DNA of 64,000 bases from DASTCZ01 sp035308165 (GTDB taxonomy: Bacteria > Acidobacteriota > Terriglobia > Acidiferrales > UBA7541). Under the pieces are notes generated by a model. That model was not told where the DNA came from and did not search any database. It was given only the letters and a program-made list of their open reading frames with translations. Both the position numbers and the translations under genes were made by a program. Below are positions 16,690 through 26,146 of this stretch, one piece after another; the first letter of the stretch is position 1, and every line of letters starts with the position of its first letter. Location of the stretch: assembly GCA_035308165.1 (NCBI GenBank), contig DATGHC010000086.1, positions 17,016 to 81,015 of the forward strand. Reading direction: 5' to 3'.

Positions 16690-18189
16690 ATGAAAACGCG
16701 AACAGGAAAGAGTTTGCTGATGATCACTCTAATTGCGGCCCTGGCGGTGGTGGGTATGGCGGCAACGCACACGTTGCGGGCCGCGCAGGCGCAGGACAAA
16801 GCCGCAGCAGCGGCGCAATCGGCCGCGCACGAAACGACCATGACGGATCAGACCGACCTGGCTGTCACGGTTTACAACTCCAACGTGGCGCTGGTGCGCG
16901 ACACCCGCGACGTTGCGCTTCCCAATGGTGAATTTCAGCTGCGATTTATGGATATTGCTTCCACCATCAATGCGCCCACGGTTCACCTGCGGTCGCTGGC
17001 CGAACCGGAGAAGCTCAATATCCTGGAGCAGGACTACGAGTACGACCTGCTGGACGCCAACAAAATGCTCCAGAAATATGTCGGCCGCGAAGTATCTCTG
17101 ATCCGTGAAGTTCAGAAAAATAACTCGACGGAAACGGAGGAGACCAAAGCAACGCTGCTGGCGAACAATCCCGGCGGGCCGGTGTGGAAGATTGGCGACT
17201 CCATCGTGACCGGCATGACGCCCAATGGGTATCGCTTTTCCTCACTGCCTGAGAATTTGTACAGTCATCCGACGCTGGTTTGGACGCTGACCAACAGCGG
17301 GGCACATCGGCAAAAAATTGAAGCGTCGTACCTGGCGAACAACATTTCCTGGAATGCGGATTACGTGATGACCGTGGCCCGTGACGACAGCAACGCCGAC
17401 CTGGATGGTTGGGTGACGCTGGTGAACAACACCGGCGCGGGATTCCACAATGCGAAGCTGCAGTTGGTGGCGGGGGAATTGAATCGAGTTACACGAGCAG
17501 GTACGGTCGACGCGACAATCCAAATGAGGGCCTCAGGCTTGGCCCCAGCGCCACAAATGATGCAGGAATCCTTCTCAGAGTATCACCTCTACACGCTGAA
17601 CCGGCGGACCACGATTTTTGACAAGGAAACAAAGCAGGTCAGTCTGCTAAATGCGTCGCGCTTCCCCGTCGAAAAGCATTTCGTTGTGAATGGCCAATCT
17701 TATTATTACCACAGCGCGATGACGCCCGGCGCACCTCTGAAAGATCCCGTCCTTGTCTATTACCGCTTTAAGAATGAAGAAAAAACGGGGTTGGGAATGC
17801 CTCTGCCTGCCGGTACCGTGCGCGTCTATCAATCCGATTCCCACGGAGGTTCACTCTTCATCGGCGAAGACTCCATTCAGCATACGCCAAAGGATGAGGC
17901 AGTCAGCATCCACATCGGCAACGCATTCGATATCGTCGCCGAACACAAGCAGACCGATTATAAATCCCTGGGAAGCCGCTCCTGGGAGATGGAATACGAA
18001 GTCACCCTGCGGAACCACAAAGAAACGCCGGTTACGGTTGAAGTAAACGAACCCATCGGCGGCGACTGGGAGATGTTAAGCTCCACATTTCCAGCGAAAA
18101 AGACCGCCGCCTTCGCCGCGCAGTTCATGGTACCCGTGGCCAAGGACGGCACTTCCGTGCTGAAATATCGCGTCCGCGTGAAGTACTAA
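16690..18189 (+). CDS. DUF4139 domain secreted protein
   Basis: 499 residues from ATG 16690, chosen because GGAGAG precedes it by seven bases and a signal peptide (LLMITLIAALAVVGMAA) begins there. An upstream in-frame ATG at 16615 would add an implausible leader. The body matches DUF4139 proteins: VYNSNVALVRDTRDV at the start, a DYEYDLLDANKML block, and a C-terminal beta domain ending with ATFPAKKTAAFAA-like sequence and KYRVRVKY. The family is exported and uncharacterised. It stands alone, divergent from the molybdoenzyme operon. Confidence 0.85.
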   Translation: MKTRTGKSLLMITLIAALAVVGMAATHTLRAAQAQDKAAAAAQSAAHETTMTDQTDLAVTVYNSNVALVRDTRDVALPNGEFQLRFMDIASTINAPTVHLRSLAEPEKLNILEQDYEYDLLDANKMLQKYVGREVSLIREVQKNNSTETEETKATLLANNPGGPVWKIGDSIVTGMTPNGYRFSSLPENLYSHPTLVWTLTNSGAHRQKIEASYLANNISWNADYVMTVARDDSNADLDGWVTLVNNTGAGFHNAKLQLVAGELNRVTRAGTVDATIQMRASGLAPAPQMMQESFSEYHLYTLNRRTTIFDKETKQVSLLNASRFPVEKHFVVNGQSYYYHSAMTPGAPLKDPVLVYYRFKNEEKTGLGMPLPAGTVRVYQSDSHGGSLFIGEDSIQHTPKDEAVSIHIGNAFDIVAEHKQTDYKSLGSRSWEMEYEVTLRNHKETPVTVEVNEPIGGDWEMLSSTFPAKKTAAFAAQFMVPVAKDGTSVLKYRVRVKY

Positions 18190-18214
18190 TGTGGCCAACT
18201 GAAGGGACGCGGAG

Positions 18215-19018
18215 TTACTCCCGCGCCTTTTCGGCAACGAAAATCATATCCATTGAAGCGTCCGTGAGCGCCCCGCCATCGAAGTCGCCGTAGAGCGCCA
18301 CGACGCGCAAACCGCACCGCGCGAGCAAATGCTCGACCTCGTAGCGAAAAAAATAGTGCATTGAGAATGCGTACACGAATCGCTCCGTGCGGCCATCCGG
18401 ATGCGTCACTACATAAATCAATTCCAAATCGTTGAATTGCTCGGCGCGATGGAAGGCCACGGTGCGATCCCGCACGCTCATGCGCCGGCCATCGGACAAT
18501 GGAAACTCAGGTTGATTCTCCGATTCCTGCAGGAACACAGGATCGTGCAATCGCCGCGGGTCGGTTTGGAAGCAATCCAGAATCAATTGTCCGCCGGGCG
18601 CAAGATGCCGTTCCACAGCGCGAAGGCAGGCGATTTGATCCGCGACCTGGACCAAATGCTGGAACGGGCGGAATGGAATCGTTATCAGCGGAAACTTTCG
18701 CCCGAGATCAAACGACGTCATGTCCCCCTGGATCAGTTCGACGCGGCACCGAACTTCTGCTGGCTCCAATGCCAGCTTGGCATGGAATCGCCTCAACATT
18801 TGAGGCGACAGGTCCAGTCCCGTGACTTCGAGTCCCGCGCGGGCCATGCGCAACAGGATTCGCCCCGTCCCGCAGCCCAATTCGAGGACCGGGCTGCCCT
18901 GCCTCTGTGCGGCCTGCAGATAGAACTGGCCATCCCGGCGATTGCTGTATAAGGGAAGCTGGTCGTAAAACTCCGTAAGAAAACCCGGATACAGATGGCG
19001 ATCTGAATTGGCTGTCAT
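18215..19018 (-). CDS. Class I SAM-dependent methyltransferase
   Basis: 267 residues. SAM-binding motif I, VLELGCGTGRILL, is at about residues 45-57. The acidic motif II follows (VTGLDLS), then IQGDM. The substrate is unknown. It follows the RidA-family gene by 35 bases on the same strand, so the two may be co-transcribed. The N-terminal FYDQLPLYSNRRDGQFYL resembles small-molecule methyltransferases. Confidence 0.88.
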   Translation of the reverse strand: MTANSDRHLYPGFLTEFYDQLPLYSNRRDGQFYLQAAQRQGSPVLELGCGTGRILLRMARAGLEVTGLDLSPQMLRRFHAKLALEPAEVRCRVELIQGDMTSFDLGRKFPLITIPFRPFQHLVQVADQIACLRAVERHLAPGGQLILDCFQTDPRRLHDPVFLQESENQPEFPLSDGRRMSVRDRTVAFHRAEQFNDLELIYVVTHPDGRTERFVYAFSMHYFFRYEVEHLLARCGLRVVALYGDFDGGALTDASMDMIFVAEKARE

Positions 19019-19053
19019 ACCCGAGTTCCAAGAGGTGAATTGAGGGAAACCAC

Positions 19054-19443
19054 TTACGGCGCAAGAATCGCCTCGGCCTCCATCTCAATCAACATATCTG
19101 GAGAGATCAGCCGGCTGACCTCGACCATGCTGGTCGCAGGGCGGATCGCGCCAAAGAATTCTCCGTGCGCGCGGGCCACTTTCTCCCAGTCCTTTATATT
19201 TGTCACATAGATTCGTGTCCGCACCACGTCCCGCAGGCTGGCCCCGGCCTGCGAAAGTGCCGCTTCGATATTGTGAATCGTCTGGACGGCCTGCCAGTAA
19301 ACGTCGCTCCCGCCGACAATTTTTCCGTCGGGCCCGGTCGCCGTTGTGCCCGAAATGTGGATCACGCCGCCCACGCGCACCGCGCGCGAATATCCGACAA
19401 TGGGCTCCCAGGGCGTGCCGCTTGAGTAGTTGTGCCGAGGCAT
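19054..19443 (-). CDS. RidA family (YjgF/UK114) protein
   Basis: 129 residues from ATG 19443. The longer frame from 19464 adds seven residues not typical of the family, and a purine-rich GGGGG lies before the inner start. The C-terminal signature with RTRIYVTNI and IRPATSMVEV matches RidA proteins, which deaminate reactive enamines and imines arising from PLP enzymes. The Arg in RTRIYV is the substrate-binding arginine of the family. A PLP enzyme (cystathionine beta-synthase) is divergently encoded next door, a suggestive but common pairing. Confidence 0.88.
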   Translation of the reverse strand: MPRHNYSSGTPWEPIVGYSRAVRVGGVIHISGTTATGPDGKIVGGSDVYWQAVQTIHNIEAALSQAGASLRDVVRTRIYVTNIKDWEKVARAHGEFFGAIRPATSMVEVSRLISPDMLIEMEAEAILAP

Positions 19444-19603
19444 TCGTTTTCCCCCCGCGCGCATTCTACCCTATCCTCCACACTTGCCGCCGTTGCTCCG
19501 AGCGCAAGTGCAAGCCAGCAATCATAGAGATGGCCTGCATGCCGTGTTAAACTCCGAAGATTGCCGCGGTGCGCAGGTCGCACGAGAAGGAAGATCACTC
19601 AAC

Positions 19604-20995
19604 ATGAAGTGCGCCAACATTTTAGAAGCTATTGGGAAGACGCCGCTGGTGCGCGTGAACCGCCTCACCAAGGGTTTTGCCGCCGAGTTGTACCTGAAAG
19701 TCGATTACCTGAACCCGGGTGGCTCGGTGAAAGACCGCATCGGCCTCACCATGATCGACGACGCCGAAAAACGCGGCTTGCTCAAACCCGGCGGCACGAT
19801 CATCGAGGGAACTTCCGGCAACACCGGCATGGGACTGGCGCTGGTGGCCGCGGTGCGCGGCTACAAAATGGTTTTCACCATCACCGACAAGCAGTCCAAG
19901 GAAAAAATTGATTTGCTCAAGGCCCTGGGCGCGGAAGTGATCGTGTGTCCCACCGCCGTTGAGCCGGAGGATCCGCGCAGCTACTATTCCGTGGCGAAAA
20001 AACTCGCGCGCGAAATTCCCAACTCGTTTTATCCCAACCAGTACGAAAACCCCATGAACCCGGAAGCGCACTACCTCACCACCGGGCCTGAAATCTGGGA
20101 TGACACCGAAGGCAAGATCACTCACTTTGTCTGCGGCATGGGCACCGGAGGCACCATCAGCGGCGTGGGCCGCTACCTGAAGGAAAAAAATCCCAAGGTA
20201 AAAATAATCGGCGTCGATCCCATCGGCTCGCTCTACTACGAGTTTTTCAAGACCGGCAAAGTGGGCAGGGCCGCGACCTATGTGGTCGAGGGAATCGGCG
20301 AGGACATTTTCCCTTCGACTATGGATTTCAAAGTGCTCGACGACATTGAGCAAATCAACGACGAAGAATGCTTCGTCTGGGCCCGGCGCCTGGTGAAACA
20401 GGAAGGTATTTTCACCGGCGGCTCCGGTGGCGGCTGCTTTTCCGCGGCGTTGCGCATTGCGAAAGCCTGTAAGAAGGGCGACCTGGTTGTCGCATTTCTG
20501 CCCGACACCGGCATGCGCTACCTGAGCAAAGTCTACAGCGACGAATGGATGAGCGAGCGGGGGTATGTGGACGCCGAAGTCGCCTTGCGGGCCGGCGATG
20601 TCGTGCGCGCCAAGCACCAAAACGGCAAGGAGCGCGAATTGGTGGTCGGCCGCCCGGAGCAAACCGTGTTTCACGCCTTGCACACCATGCAGAAGCAGGA
20701 CATTTCGCAGCTCCCGGTTTTCGAGGAGAAAACTCCCATCGGAACAATTTTCGAGGATCAGATCCTCAACCTCGCGCTGCAAGGGAAAGACCTGCGCAAA
20801 CTGGTGATCCGCGAAGTGATGGGCAAGCCGCTCCCCGTGTTGTCCAAGGATGCGCCGGTCGAGCGCGTGACCCATCTGCTGAGCCACGAAACGCCGGCGG
20901 TGTTCGTGGAGATGGGCGACGCGCATTACGACATCCTGACCAAGTTCGACCTGATGAGCACCATCGCCAACATGGCCGAGCACATGCGCCCGTAA
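19604..20995 (+). CDS. cbs: Cystathionine beta-synthase with C-terminal CBS domains
   Basis: 463 residues from ATG 19604. The open frame extends upstream, but the conserved N-terminus (ANILEAIGKTPLVR) begins here. The PLP lysine is K43 in NPGGSVKDR, and the phosphate-binding GTSGNTG is at about 71. The C-terminal 130 residues form two CBS regulatory motifs, which in this family bind adenosyl ligands. It condenses serine with homocysteine to cystathionine; a cysteine synthase role is possible for the catalytic domain alone. The next gene is a homocysteine methyltransferase, which competes for the same substrate. Confidence 0.9.
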   Translation: MKCANILEAIGKTPLVRVNRLTKGFAAELYLKVDYLNPGGSVKDRIGLTMIDDAEKRGLLKPGGTIIEGTSGNTGMGLALVAAVRGYKMVFTITDKQSKEKIDLLKALGAEVIVCPTAVEPEDPRSYYSVAKKLAREIPNSFYPNQYENPMNPEAHYLTTGPEIWDDTEGKITHFVCGMGTGGTISGVGRYLKEKNPKVKIIGVDPIGSLYYEFFKTGKVGRAATYVVEGIGEDIFPSTMDFKVLDDIEQINDEECFVWARRLVKQEGIFTGGSGGGCFSAALRIAKACKKGDLVVAFLPDTGMRYLSKVYSDEWMSERGYVDAEVALRAGDVVRAKHQNGKERELVVGRPEQTVFHALHTMQKQDISQLPVFEEKTPIGTIFEDQILNLALQGKDLRKLVIREVMGKPLPVLSKDAPVERVTHLLSHETPAVFVEMGDAHYDILTKFDLMSTIANMAEHMRP

Positions 20996-21101
20996 ATCCC
21001 CGTGGTTTTCCGCGGGCAAGTACCTGAATTCACCTCACCTGATATATTAAGCAGGAACCGTGCGACACTTTGTGTCGCCTCTGTAAACTGAGATTTGATC
21101 C

Positions 21102-22943
21102 ATGAGAATTGACGACCTAAACGCGAGGCTGCAAGCCGGCATACTCATCGCCGATGGAGCGATGGGATCGATGTTGCACGAAACCGCGGGGCCGCAGCGC
21201 TGTTTCGAGGAGCTGAACGCCACCCACGCGGAATCGGTTTTTCGTGTGCACCGCGCTTACATCGAAGCCGGCGCGCAACTGATCGAAACCAACACCTTCG
21301 GCGCGAACCGTCTGAAGCTCGCCGGTTCGGGTCTGGGCGATCAGGTCACGCGCATCAATCACGCCGGAGTGAAAATTGCGCGCGAGGCTCGCGAAGGCGC
21401 CGCGCACGAGGTGTTAATCGCCGGGTCCATCGGCCCGTCCGGCGTTTCCCGCCACATGGCCGATGTCTCCCCGGAAGAACTTCGGGCCGCATTTCGTGAG
21501 CAGGCCCAGGCGCTGGAAGAACGTGGCGTAGATCTGTTTCTCCTGGAAACGTTCACCGACCTTGAGGAATTGCTCTCCGCGGTCGAAGAGCTGCGCGCCT
21601 TTTCCAAGTTGCCCATCGTCGCGCAAATGACCTTCAACGAAGAGGGCGCGGCCACCGGCGGCGTGCGTCCCGTGGTGGCCGCGGCAAAACTCGCCGCGCT
21701 CGATGTCCAGGTGATCGGCGCTAACTGCACGCTCGGGCCGCAATCGCTGATCCCCATCGTGGAAGAGCTGGCTCTGGGCACGGGCGCGATTCCGCGCAGC
21801 GCCATGCCCAACGTGGGCTTCCCGCGCCGTATGGGCGACCGCACTGTCTACCCGCGCTCCTCGCCCGAATATTTCGCCACGTTTGCGCGCGAGGCCGCGG
21901 CGTTGGGCGCGCGCATTATCGGCGGATGCTGCGGCACCACGCCGGAGCATATCCGCGCCATCGCCGAAGCTGTAAAAAAACTGGCCCCCGCGCAAAAAGT
22001 GCAATCCGCGGCGGTGGCCAAAGTTGCCGCGGTGGCTGCCCCGCAGCACGCGGCGGCTCGCGAGCCGGAAAGCGGCATCTGGAAAAAAATCCAGGCGCGC
22101 AAGTTTGTCGTGTCCGTGGAAATCGATCCGCCAAAGGGCATCGCGCTCGACCGCATCTACGAGCAGGTGACCAACATCCTTTCCAGCGGTCACGTTGACG
22201 CCATCGACATCAACAGTGGCGCCATGGCCCGTGTGGGCATGGACGCGCTCATGGTTGCCGGCGGGCTCGAAGCGCGCGGCGTGGAAACCATTCCGCACCT
22301 CACCACGCGGGACTTAAACATCATCGGCCTGCAGGCCATGCTGCTGGGCGCCTGGACCGTTGGCGGCGTGCGCAACGTTCTCTCCGTCACTGGAGATCCG
22401 CCCTCGGTCGGCGATTATCCCGAAGTCAGCGGCGTCTTTGAGGTGGACTCCATCGGCTTGGTGAAAGTCTTGTCGAAGCTCAATCAGGGAATGGATTGGA
22501 CCGGCAAAACGCTCGGCGGAGCCACCAATTTCACCATTGGCGTGGCCGTGAATCCCGTTGCCGAAGATCTCGACTACGAAATCGAGCGCTTCCACCAGAA
22601 GATCGAAGCCGGCGCGCACTTTGCCATGACCCAGCCGATTTTCGATCCCGCGCACTGGCACGCCTTCCTGAAAAAGTTGGGCGGGCCGTGCCCCATTCCG
22701 GTGCTAGTTGGCATCTGGCCATTGACCAGCCACAAGCAGGCCCAGCGCCTGAACAACGAAGTCCCCGGCATCGTCATCCCGGAGCCGCTGCTCAAGGAAA
22801 TGGAAGCTGCGGGCGCGTCCGCGCGTGAGCACGGATTCCTTCTGGCCAAGCGCATGCTTGAATGGGCCCGCTCGGAATTGGCCGGGACCTATTTGATTGC
22901 GCCCTTCAAGCGGTATGAGGAAATCCTGGAAATATTCTCATGA
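21102..22943 (+). CDS. Bifunctional homocysteine S-methyltransferase / methylenetetrahydrofolate reductase
   Basis: 613 residues. The N-terminal 300 are a homocysteine methyltransferase barrel with zinc ligands C209 (GANC) and C276-C277 (GGCC). After a short Ala-rich linker (about 300-325), the C-terminal part is a MetF-type reductase barrel (VSVEIDPPKG, then VTGDPP and THFAMTQP-like AHFAMTQPIFD). Fusion of the two is a known arrangement in YitJ-type proteins. It makes 5-methyl-THF and methylates homocysteine to methionine. It lies 106 bases downstream of cbs on the same strand, forming a homocysteine-use module. Confidence 0.93.
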   Translation: MRIDDLNARLQAGILIADGAMGSMLHETAGPQRCFEELNATHAESVFRVHRAYIEAGAQLIETNTFGANRLKLAGSGLGDQVTRINHAGVKIAREAREGAAHEVLIAGSIGPSGVSRHMADVSPEELRAAFREQAQALEERGVDLFLLETFTDLEELLSAVEELRAFSKLPIVAQMTFNEEGAATGGVRPVVAAAKLAALDVQVIGANCTLGPQSLIPIVEELALGTGAIPRSAMPNVGFPRRMGDRTVYPRSSPEYFATFAREAAALGARIIGGCCGTTPEHIRAIAEAVKKLAPAQKVQSAAVAKVAAVAAPQHAAAREPESGIWKKIQARKFVVSVEIDPPKGIALDRIYEQVTNILSSGHVDAIDINSGAMARVGMDALMVAGGLEARGVETIPHLTTRDLNIIGLQAMLLGAWTVGGVRNVLSVTGDPPSVGDYPEVSGVFEVDSIGLVKVLSKLNQGMDWTGKTLGGATNFTIGVAVNPVAEDLDYEIERFHQKIEAGAHFAMTQPIFDPAHWHAFLKKLGGPCPIPVLVGIWPLTSHKQAQRLNNEVPGIVIPEPLLKEMEAAGASAREHGFLLAKRMLEWARSELAGTYLIAPFKRYEEILEIFS

Positions 22944-23032
22944 TTGCTCTCGGGCGCGACTGCCTTTCCTTCTCTCCTGAAAACTGCTAGCATCCGCCAG
23001 TTTTTCTATTCCACACTCGCTCGGAGGAAACC

Positions 23033-23617
23033 ATGCGTCACCGTATCCCAATGATCTTGGCAGCCCTCGCTCTGCTCCTTTGCACCACAATCGTCTCTGC
23101 CCAGGCTCCCCCTGCCCCACCCAAGCCCGGCCCGGAAGTGAAGGCAATGGGCGCCATGATCGGCGCTTGGAGCGCCTCGTATGATATGAAGCCAAGCCCG
23201 GATATGCCCAAGGGCGGCAAAGCCACCTCGGGTCGCACTTGTGCCTGGACTGCTGGAGGCTTCGGCATTTCCTGCACGGAGAGCATGAACATGGCAGGCA
23301 TTGGCAAAGTAACCAGCGTCAATCTTATGTTTTACGATCCGGAGGCAAAGAATTACATTTATTCCGAAGTTTCAACGACTGGTGAAGCATTCACTGTCCG
23401 CGGCGTCAACAACGGCGACACCTGGGTTTTCGACAATGACGCCACCATGCAGGGGAAACCGATGCACACTCGTTTCACCGTTAAGTACACCTCCAAGAAC
23501 GCTTGCGACATTAAATTTGAAGCGGGCGCCGATGCAAATTCAATGCAAGTGGTCATGACGGGCACGGAAACAAAGAAGGCCGCCGCGCCCGTGGCCGCCA
23601 AACCAACCAAAAAGTAA
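23033..23617 (+). CDS. DUF1579-like secreted protein
   Basis: 194 residues with a signal peptide (residues 1-23, ending near VSAQA). The mature part begins with PEVKAMGAMIGAWSASYD, followed by the short beta-barrel pattern of DUF1579 proteins (FYDPEAKNYIY, VRGVNNGDTWVF). No enzyme activity is known for the family. GGAGG precedes the ATG by about seven bases. A strong hairpin follows at 23640-23665. The C-terminal tail is Ala/Lys-rich. Confidence 0.75.
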   Translation: MRHRIPMILAALALLLCTTIVSAQAPPAPPKPGPEVKAMGAMIGAWSASYDMKPSPDMPKGGKATSGRTCAWTAGGFGISCTESMNMAGIGKVTSVNLMFYDPEAKNYIYSEVSTTGEAFTVRGVNNGDTWVFDNDATMQGKPMHTRFTVKYTSKNACDIKFEAGADANSMQVVMTGTETKKAAAPVAAKPTKK

Positions 23618-23639
23618 TTTTTGTACTTTCTTCAAGCGC

Positions 23640-23665
23640 GGCCCCGCCAAGTTTTCAGCGGGGCC
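23640..23665 (+). terminator. Hairpin terminator candidate
   Basis: GGCCCCGC-(10-base loop)-GCGGGGCC is a perfect 8-bp GC stem 23 bases past the DUF1579-like gene. The T tract after it is weak, so it may be a terminator or only a stabilising 3' hairpin. Confidence 0.6.
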
Positions 23666-23909
23666 GCCGCATTTGTCCTTCCCGGCGGTCTCTTCTCCCA
23701 CCCTGAATTATTGCATCCCATATCTGTCCATGTCATACGATGAAAGAGTCACTACTAAATGTGAACAGCGTTTGACACGGCTCCCCGGAAGGCATAACGT
23801 GGGAAAGACCTCTCCTTTTGACTTCGGTTATTCCGGTCAAATCTAAGGCCAGCCTGAGAATCACAGGAAGTTAGACCCACCCCTTCGCAGCACGCAGTAT
23901 AAGGACGCC

Positions 23910-25496
23910 GTGAAAATCCTACTCTACAATCCCGACAACGGGGTTACGCGTAATTTCATGCCACATCTTTGGATGTTCCTTCTCCAGTCGCTGACTCCGC
24001 CGGAGCACGAAGTGGTTTTGATTGACGGCAACGCGCAGCCGATGGATGAGGCGGCTATCGCGCGCTATGTCCGCGAAGAAAAAATCGGGCTGGTGGGCAT
24101 CGGCGCGATGACCCGCATGGTGGCGAAGGCTTATCGTATGGCCGATGCCGTTCGCGCCGCGGGAGTGCCGGTGGTGATGGGCGGCCCTCATGTCACCGAA
24201 GAGTTTGACGAGGCCTTGGGACGCAACGGCGGGCCGCGCCATGCGGATGCGGTAGCGTTGGGCGAAGCGGACGAAACCTGGCCAAAGATCGTCGAAGACG
24301 CGGCGCGTGGAACGCTGAAAGACATTTATGCGCCCGTGGACGCGTTTGGCCAGGAGAAAAAGCCCACGCTTCAGGATTATCCGGAAATTCCGTGGGGAAA
24401 GCTCAATCTCGATCAATTCAATCTGGTGCCGAAATTCCTTGCCCCGCTCCTCAAGAAGATTCCCGAGAAGTGGGGCACATTCCGGATTGTTCCCGTGGAA
24501 TCGGGCCGCGGCTGTCCCTACGGCTGCGAATTCTGCACGGTCACAGGGTTTTTTGGCGACTCGATACGGTTTCGCACCAACGAAAGTGTGGTGAATGAAC
24601 TGCTCCGGCTGAAAGCTCGCGCCAAGGCCGAAGGTGGGCAGATCGCCGTGTTTTTCATAGACGATAATTTTGCCATCAACGTGAAACGCACCAAGTCGCT
24701 GCTGCGCGACATCATCGCCGCCAATGCGCAGGTTTATTGGGTCGCGCAAATCAGCGCGAATCTTCTGCGCGATGAAGAATTGGTGGATCTGATCGCGGCT
24801 TCCGGCGGCGTGTGGATTTTCATCGGCATGGAATCCATTGACCCCGCAAATCTTGCCGCGGTGAACAAAGGATTCAACAAGCCCGGCGAATATGCCGCCG
24901 TGCTCGACCGCCTCGCGCGCCGCAACGTGTTTGCGATCACTTCATTTATTTTTGGAATGGATAACGACACTCCGGGCGTTGCCGAGCGAACACTGAAAGA
25001 AATCCGCACCTGGGCGCCGGGGCTCCCCGTTTTTGGATTGCTCACACCCCTTCCCGGCACGCCTCTTTACAAAAAACTTGATGTTGCCGGGCGGCTGACC
25101 CGCCCCAAGCACTGGCTGGATTTCCAGGCCTTCGCTATGGCGCACACACCCGTGAAGATGACCGTGGACGACGCCCACGCCGAAGTGAAATACGCCTGGG
25201 AACACGCCTACGACGCGAAGGCCATCGCGCACGCGGTGCATTCTTTTGAAGACAAGCCCGTAAGCTACCGCATCAATATTCTGATTGCGCGACTGTGCTT
25301 CCGCGGCATTTATTTCCCCCAGATGGGCCCAAAGGCCTGGGTGAAGATAATTTTTCAAAACAGACGGACAATATATGAGTTGGTGAAGGAAGGATTTGCA
25401 ACCGACTGGGGCGCCAATCCCAGAGTTCCGGTTCGCCCGCTGAATGTGCCGCCACTGGGCGAAAGAGAAATGAAATTGCCGGGTGCGGGAAACTAG
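23910..25496 (+). CDS. B12-binding radical SAM protein
   Basis: 528 residues with a GTG start at 23910 supported by AAGGA five bases upstream. Residues 1-150 are a cobalamin-binding domain (short form, lacking DxHxxG, as in many class B radical SAM enzymes). The radical SAM cluster motif is C202-x3-C206-x2-C209. The C-terminal part resembles the DUF4070-type region. Such enzymes methylate unactivated carbons or rearrange lipids and cofactors; hopanoid and bacteriochlorophyll enzymes share this layout, but the substrate cannot be assigned here. No pathway genes adjoin it. Confidence 0.88.
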   Translation: MKILLYNPDNGVTRNFMPHLWMFLLQSLTPPEHEVVLIDGNAQPMDEAAIARYVREEKIGLVGIGAMTRMVAKAYRMADAVRAAGVPVVMGGPHVTEEFDEALGRNGGPRHADAVALGEADETWPKIVEDAARGTLKDIYAPVDAFGQEKKPTLQDYPEIPWGKLNLDQFNLVPKFLAPLLKKIPEKWGTFRIVPVESGRGCPYGCEFCTVTGFFGDSIRFRTNESVVNELLRLKARAKAEGGQIAVFFIDDNFAINVKRTKSLLRDIIAANAQVYWVAQISANLLRDEELVDLIAASGGVWIFIGMESIDPANLAAVNKGFNKPGEYAAVLDRLARRNVFAITSFIFGMDNDTPGVAERTLKEIRTWAPGLPVFGLLTPLPGTPLYKKLDVAGRLTRPKHWLDFQAFAMAHTPVKMTVDDAHAEVKYAWEHAYDAKAIAHAVHSFEDKPVSYRINILIARLCFRGIYFPQMGPKAWVKIIFQNRRTIYELVKEGFATDWGANPRVPVRPLNVPPLGEREMKLPGAGN

Positions 25497-25510
25497 CGCG
25501 ACTCTGTGGA

Positions 25511-25993
25511 CTACGTACTTAACTCATATTTCATCATGGGAAGTTTGCGGTCGGGAACATTCGGAGAGACCCTTTCGCCCACGCGAACCGCGCCCCGGCG
25601 CAAGTAGAAAGCCTCCGCATTCGGGTCAGCAGTTAGCGTGAGCGTCATGAATCCCAATTCCCCCGCGAGATTGACAGCATAATCCCACAGCGTTTTTCCG
25701 CACCCTTTGCCGATGTGGCTTGGCTCGACGAACAAGTCTTCCATTTCAATGGTTTCGCGACCCGTGGGAATTAGGCTGCAGAAACCAAGTCGTTCGCCAT
25801 CTTCTTCCAAAATGTAAACGTGAAAATCAGGCTGGAATTTTTCAGGACGGACTTCAAGTTCACTCTTAACCGCGGCCATAAAGGATTCGTGGTAACCCCA
25901 GTAGGCCTTCGAGCGGAAGGCTAGTCCAGTCAAAAAGTCATATTCATCGAGACGCGCACGCCGGATGGTTGGGGGCAATACGATGCTCTCCAC
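25511..25993 (-). CDS. GNAT family N-acetyltransferase
   Basis: 160 residues, the usual size. The acetyl-CoA binding motif A is read in VEPSHIGKGCGKTLWDYAV (Q/R-x-x-G-x-G/A type), and a C-terminal AEAFYLRRGAVRVGE is typical of the fold. Substrate unknown. Convergent with the radical SAM gene, with 14 bases between their ends. Confidence 0.86.
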   Translation of the reverse strand: MESIVLPPTIRRARLDEYDFLTGLAFRSKAYWGYHESFMAAVKSELEVRPEKFQPDFHVYILEEDGERLGFCSLIPTGRETIEMEDLFVEPSHIGKGCGKTLWDYAVNLAGELGFMTLTLTADPNAEAFYLRRGAVRVGERVSPNVPDRKLPMMKYELST

Positions 25994-26146
25994 TTATCTC
26001 GAATAGCGCTTTATAGATGCTGGGGACTGAGGTGGAGCTTCAACGCCGCGCTCAGATTATTCATCTCTTGATTTTCACACCCCTGCGGGCGTATGAGGGG
26101 TCTGCGAGTGGTCTCCCCTTTCTGCAATCGAATCCGGAGGTGTGAA

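Noticed and set aside
19622..21019. A 465-codon open frame on the minus strand
   Set aside because: It is a shadow of the cystathionine beta-synthase gene; its His-rich composition is typical of antisense reading of a GC-rich gene.
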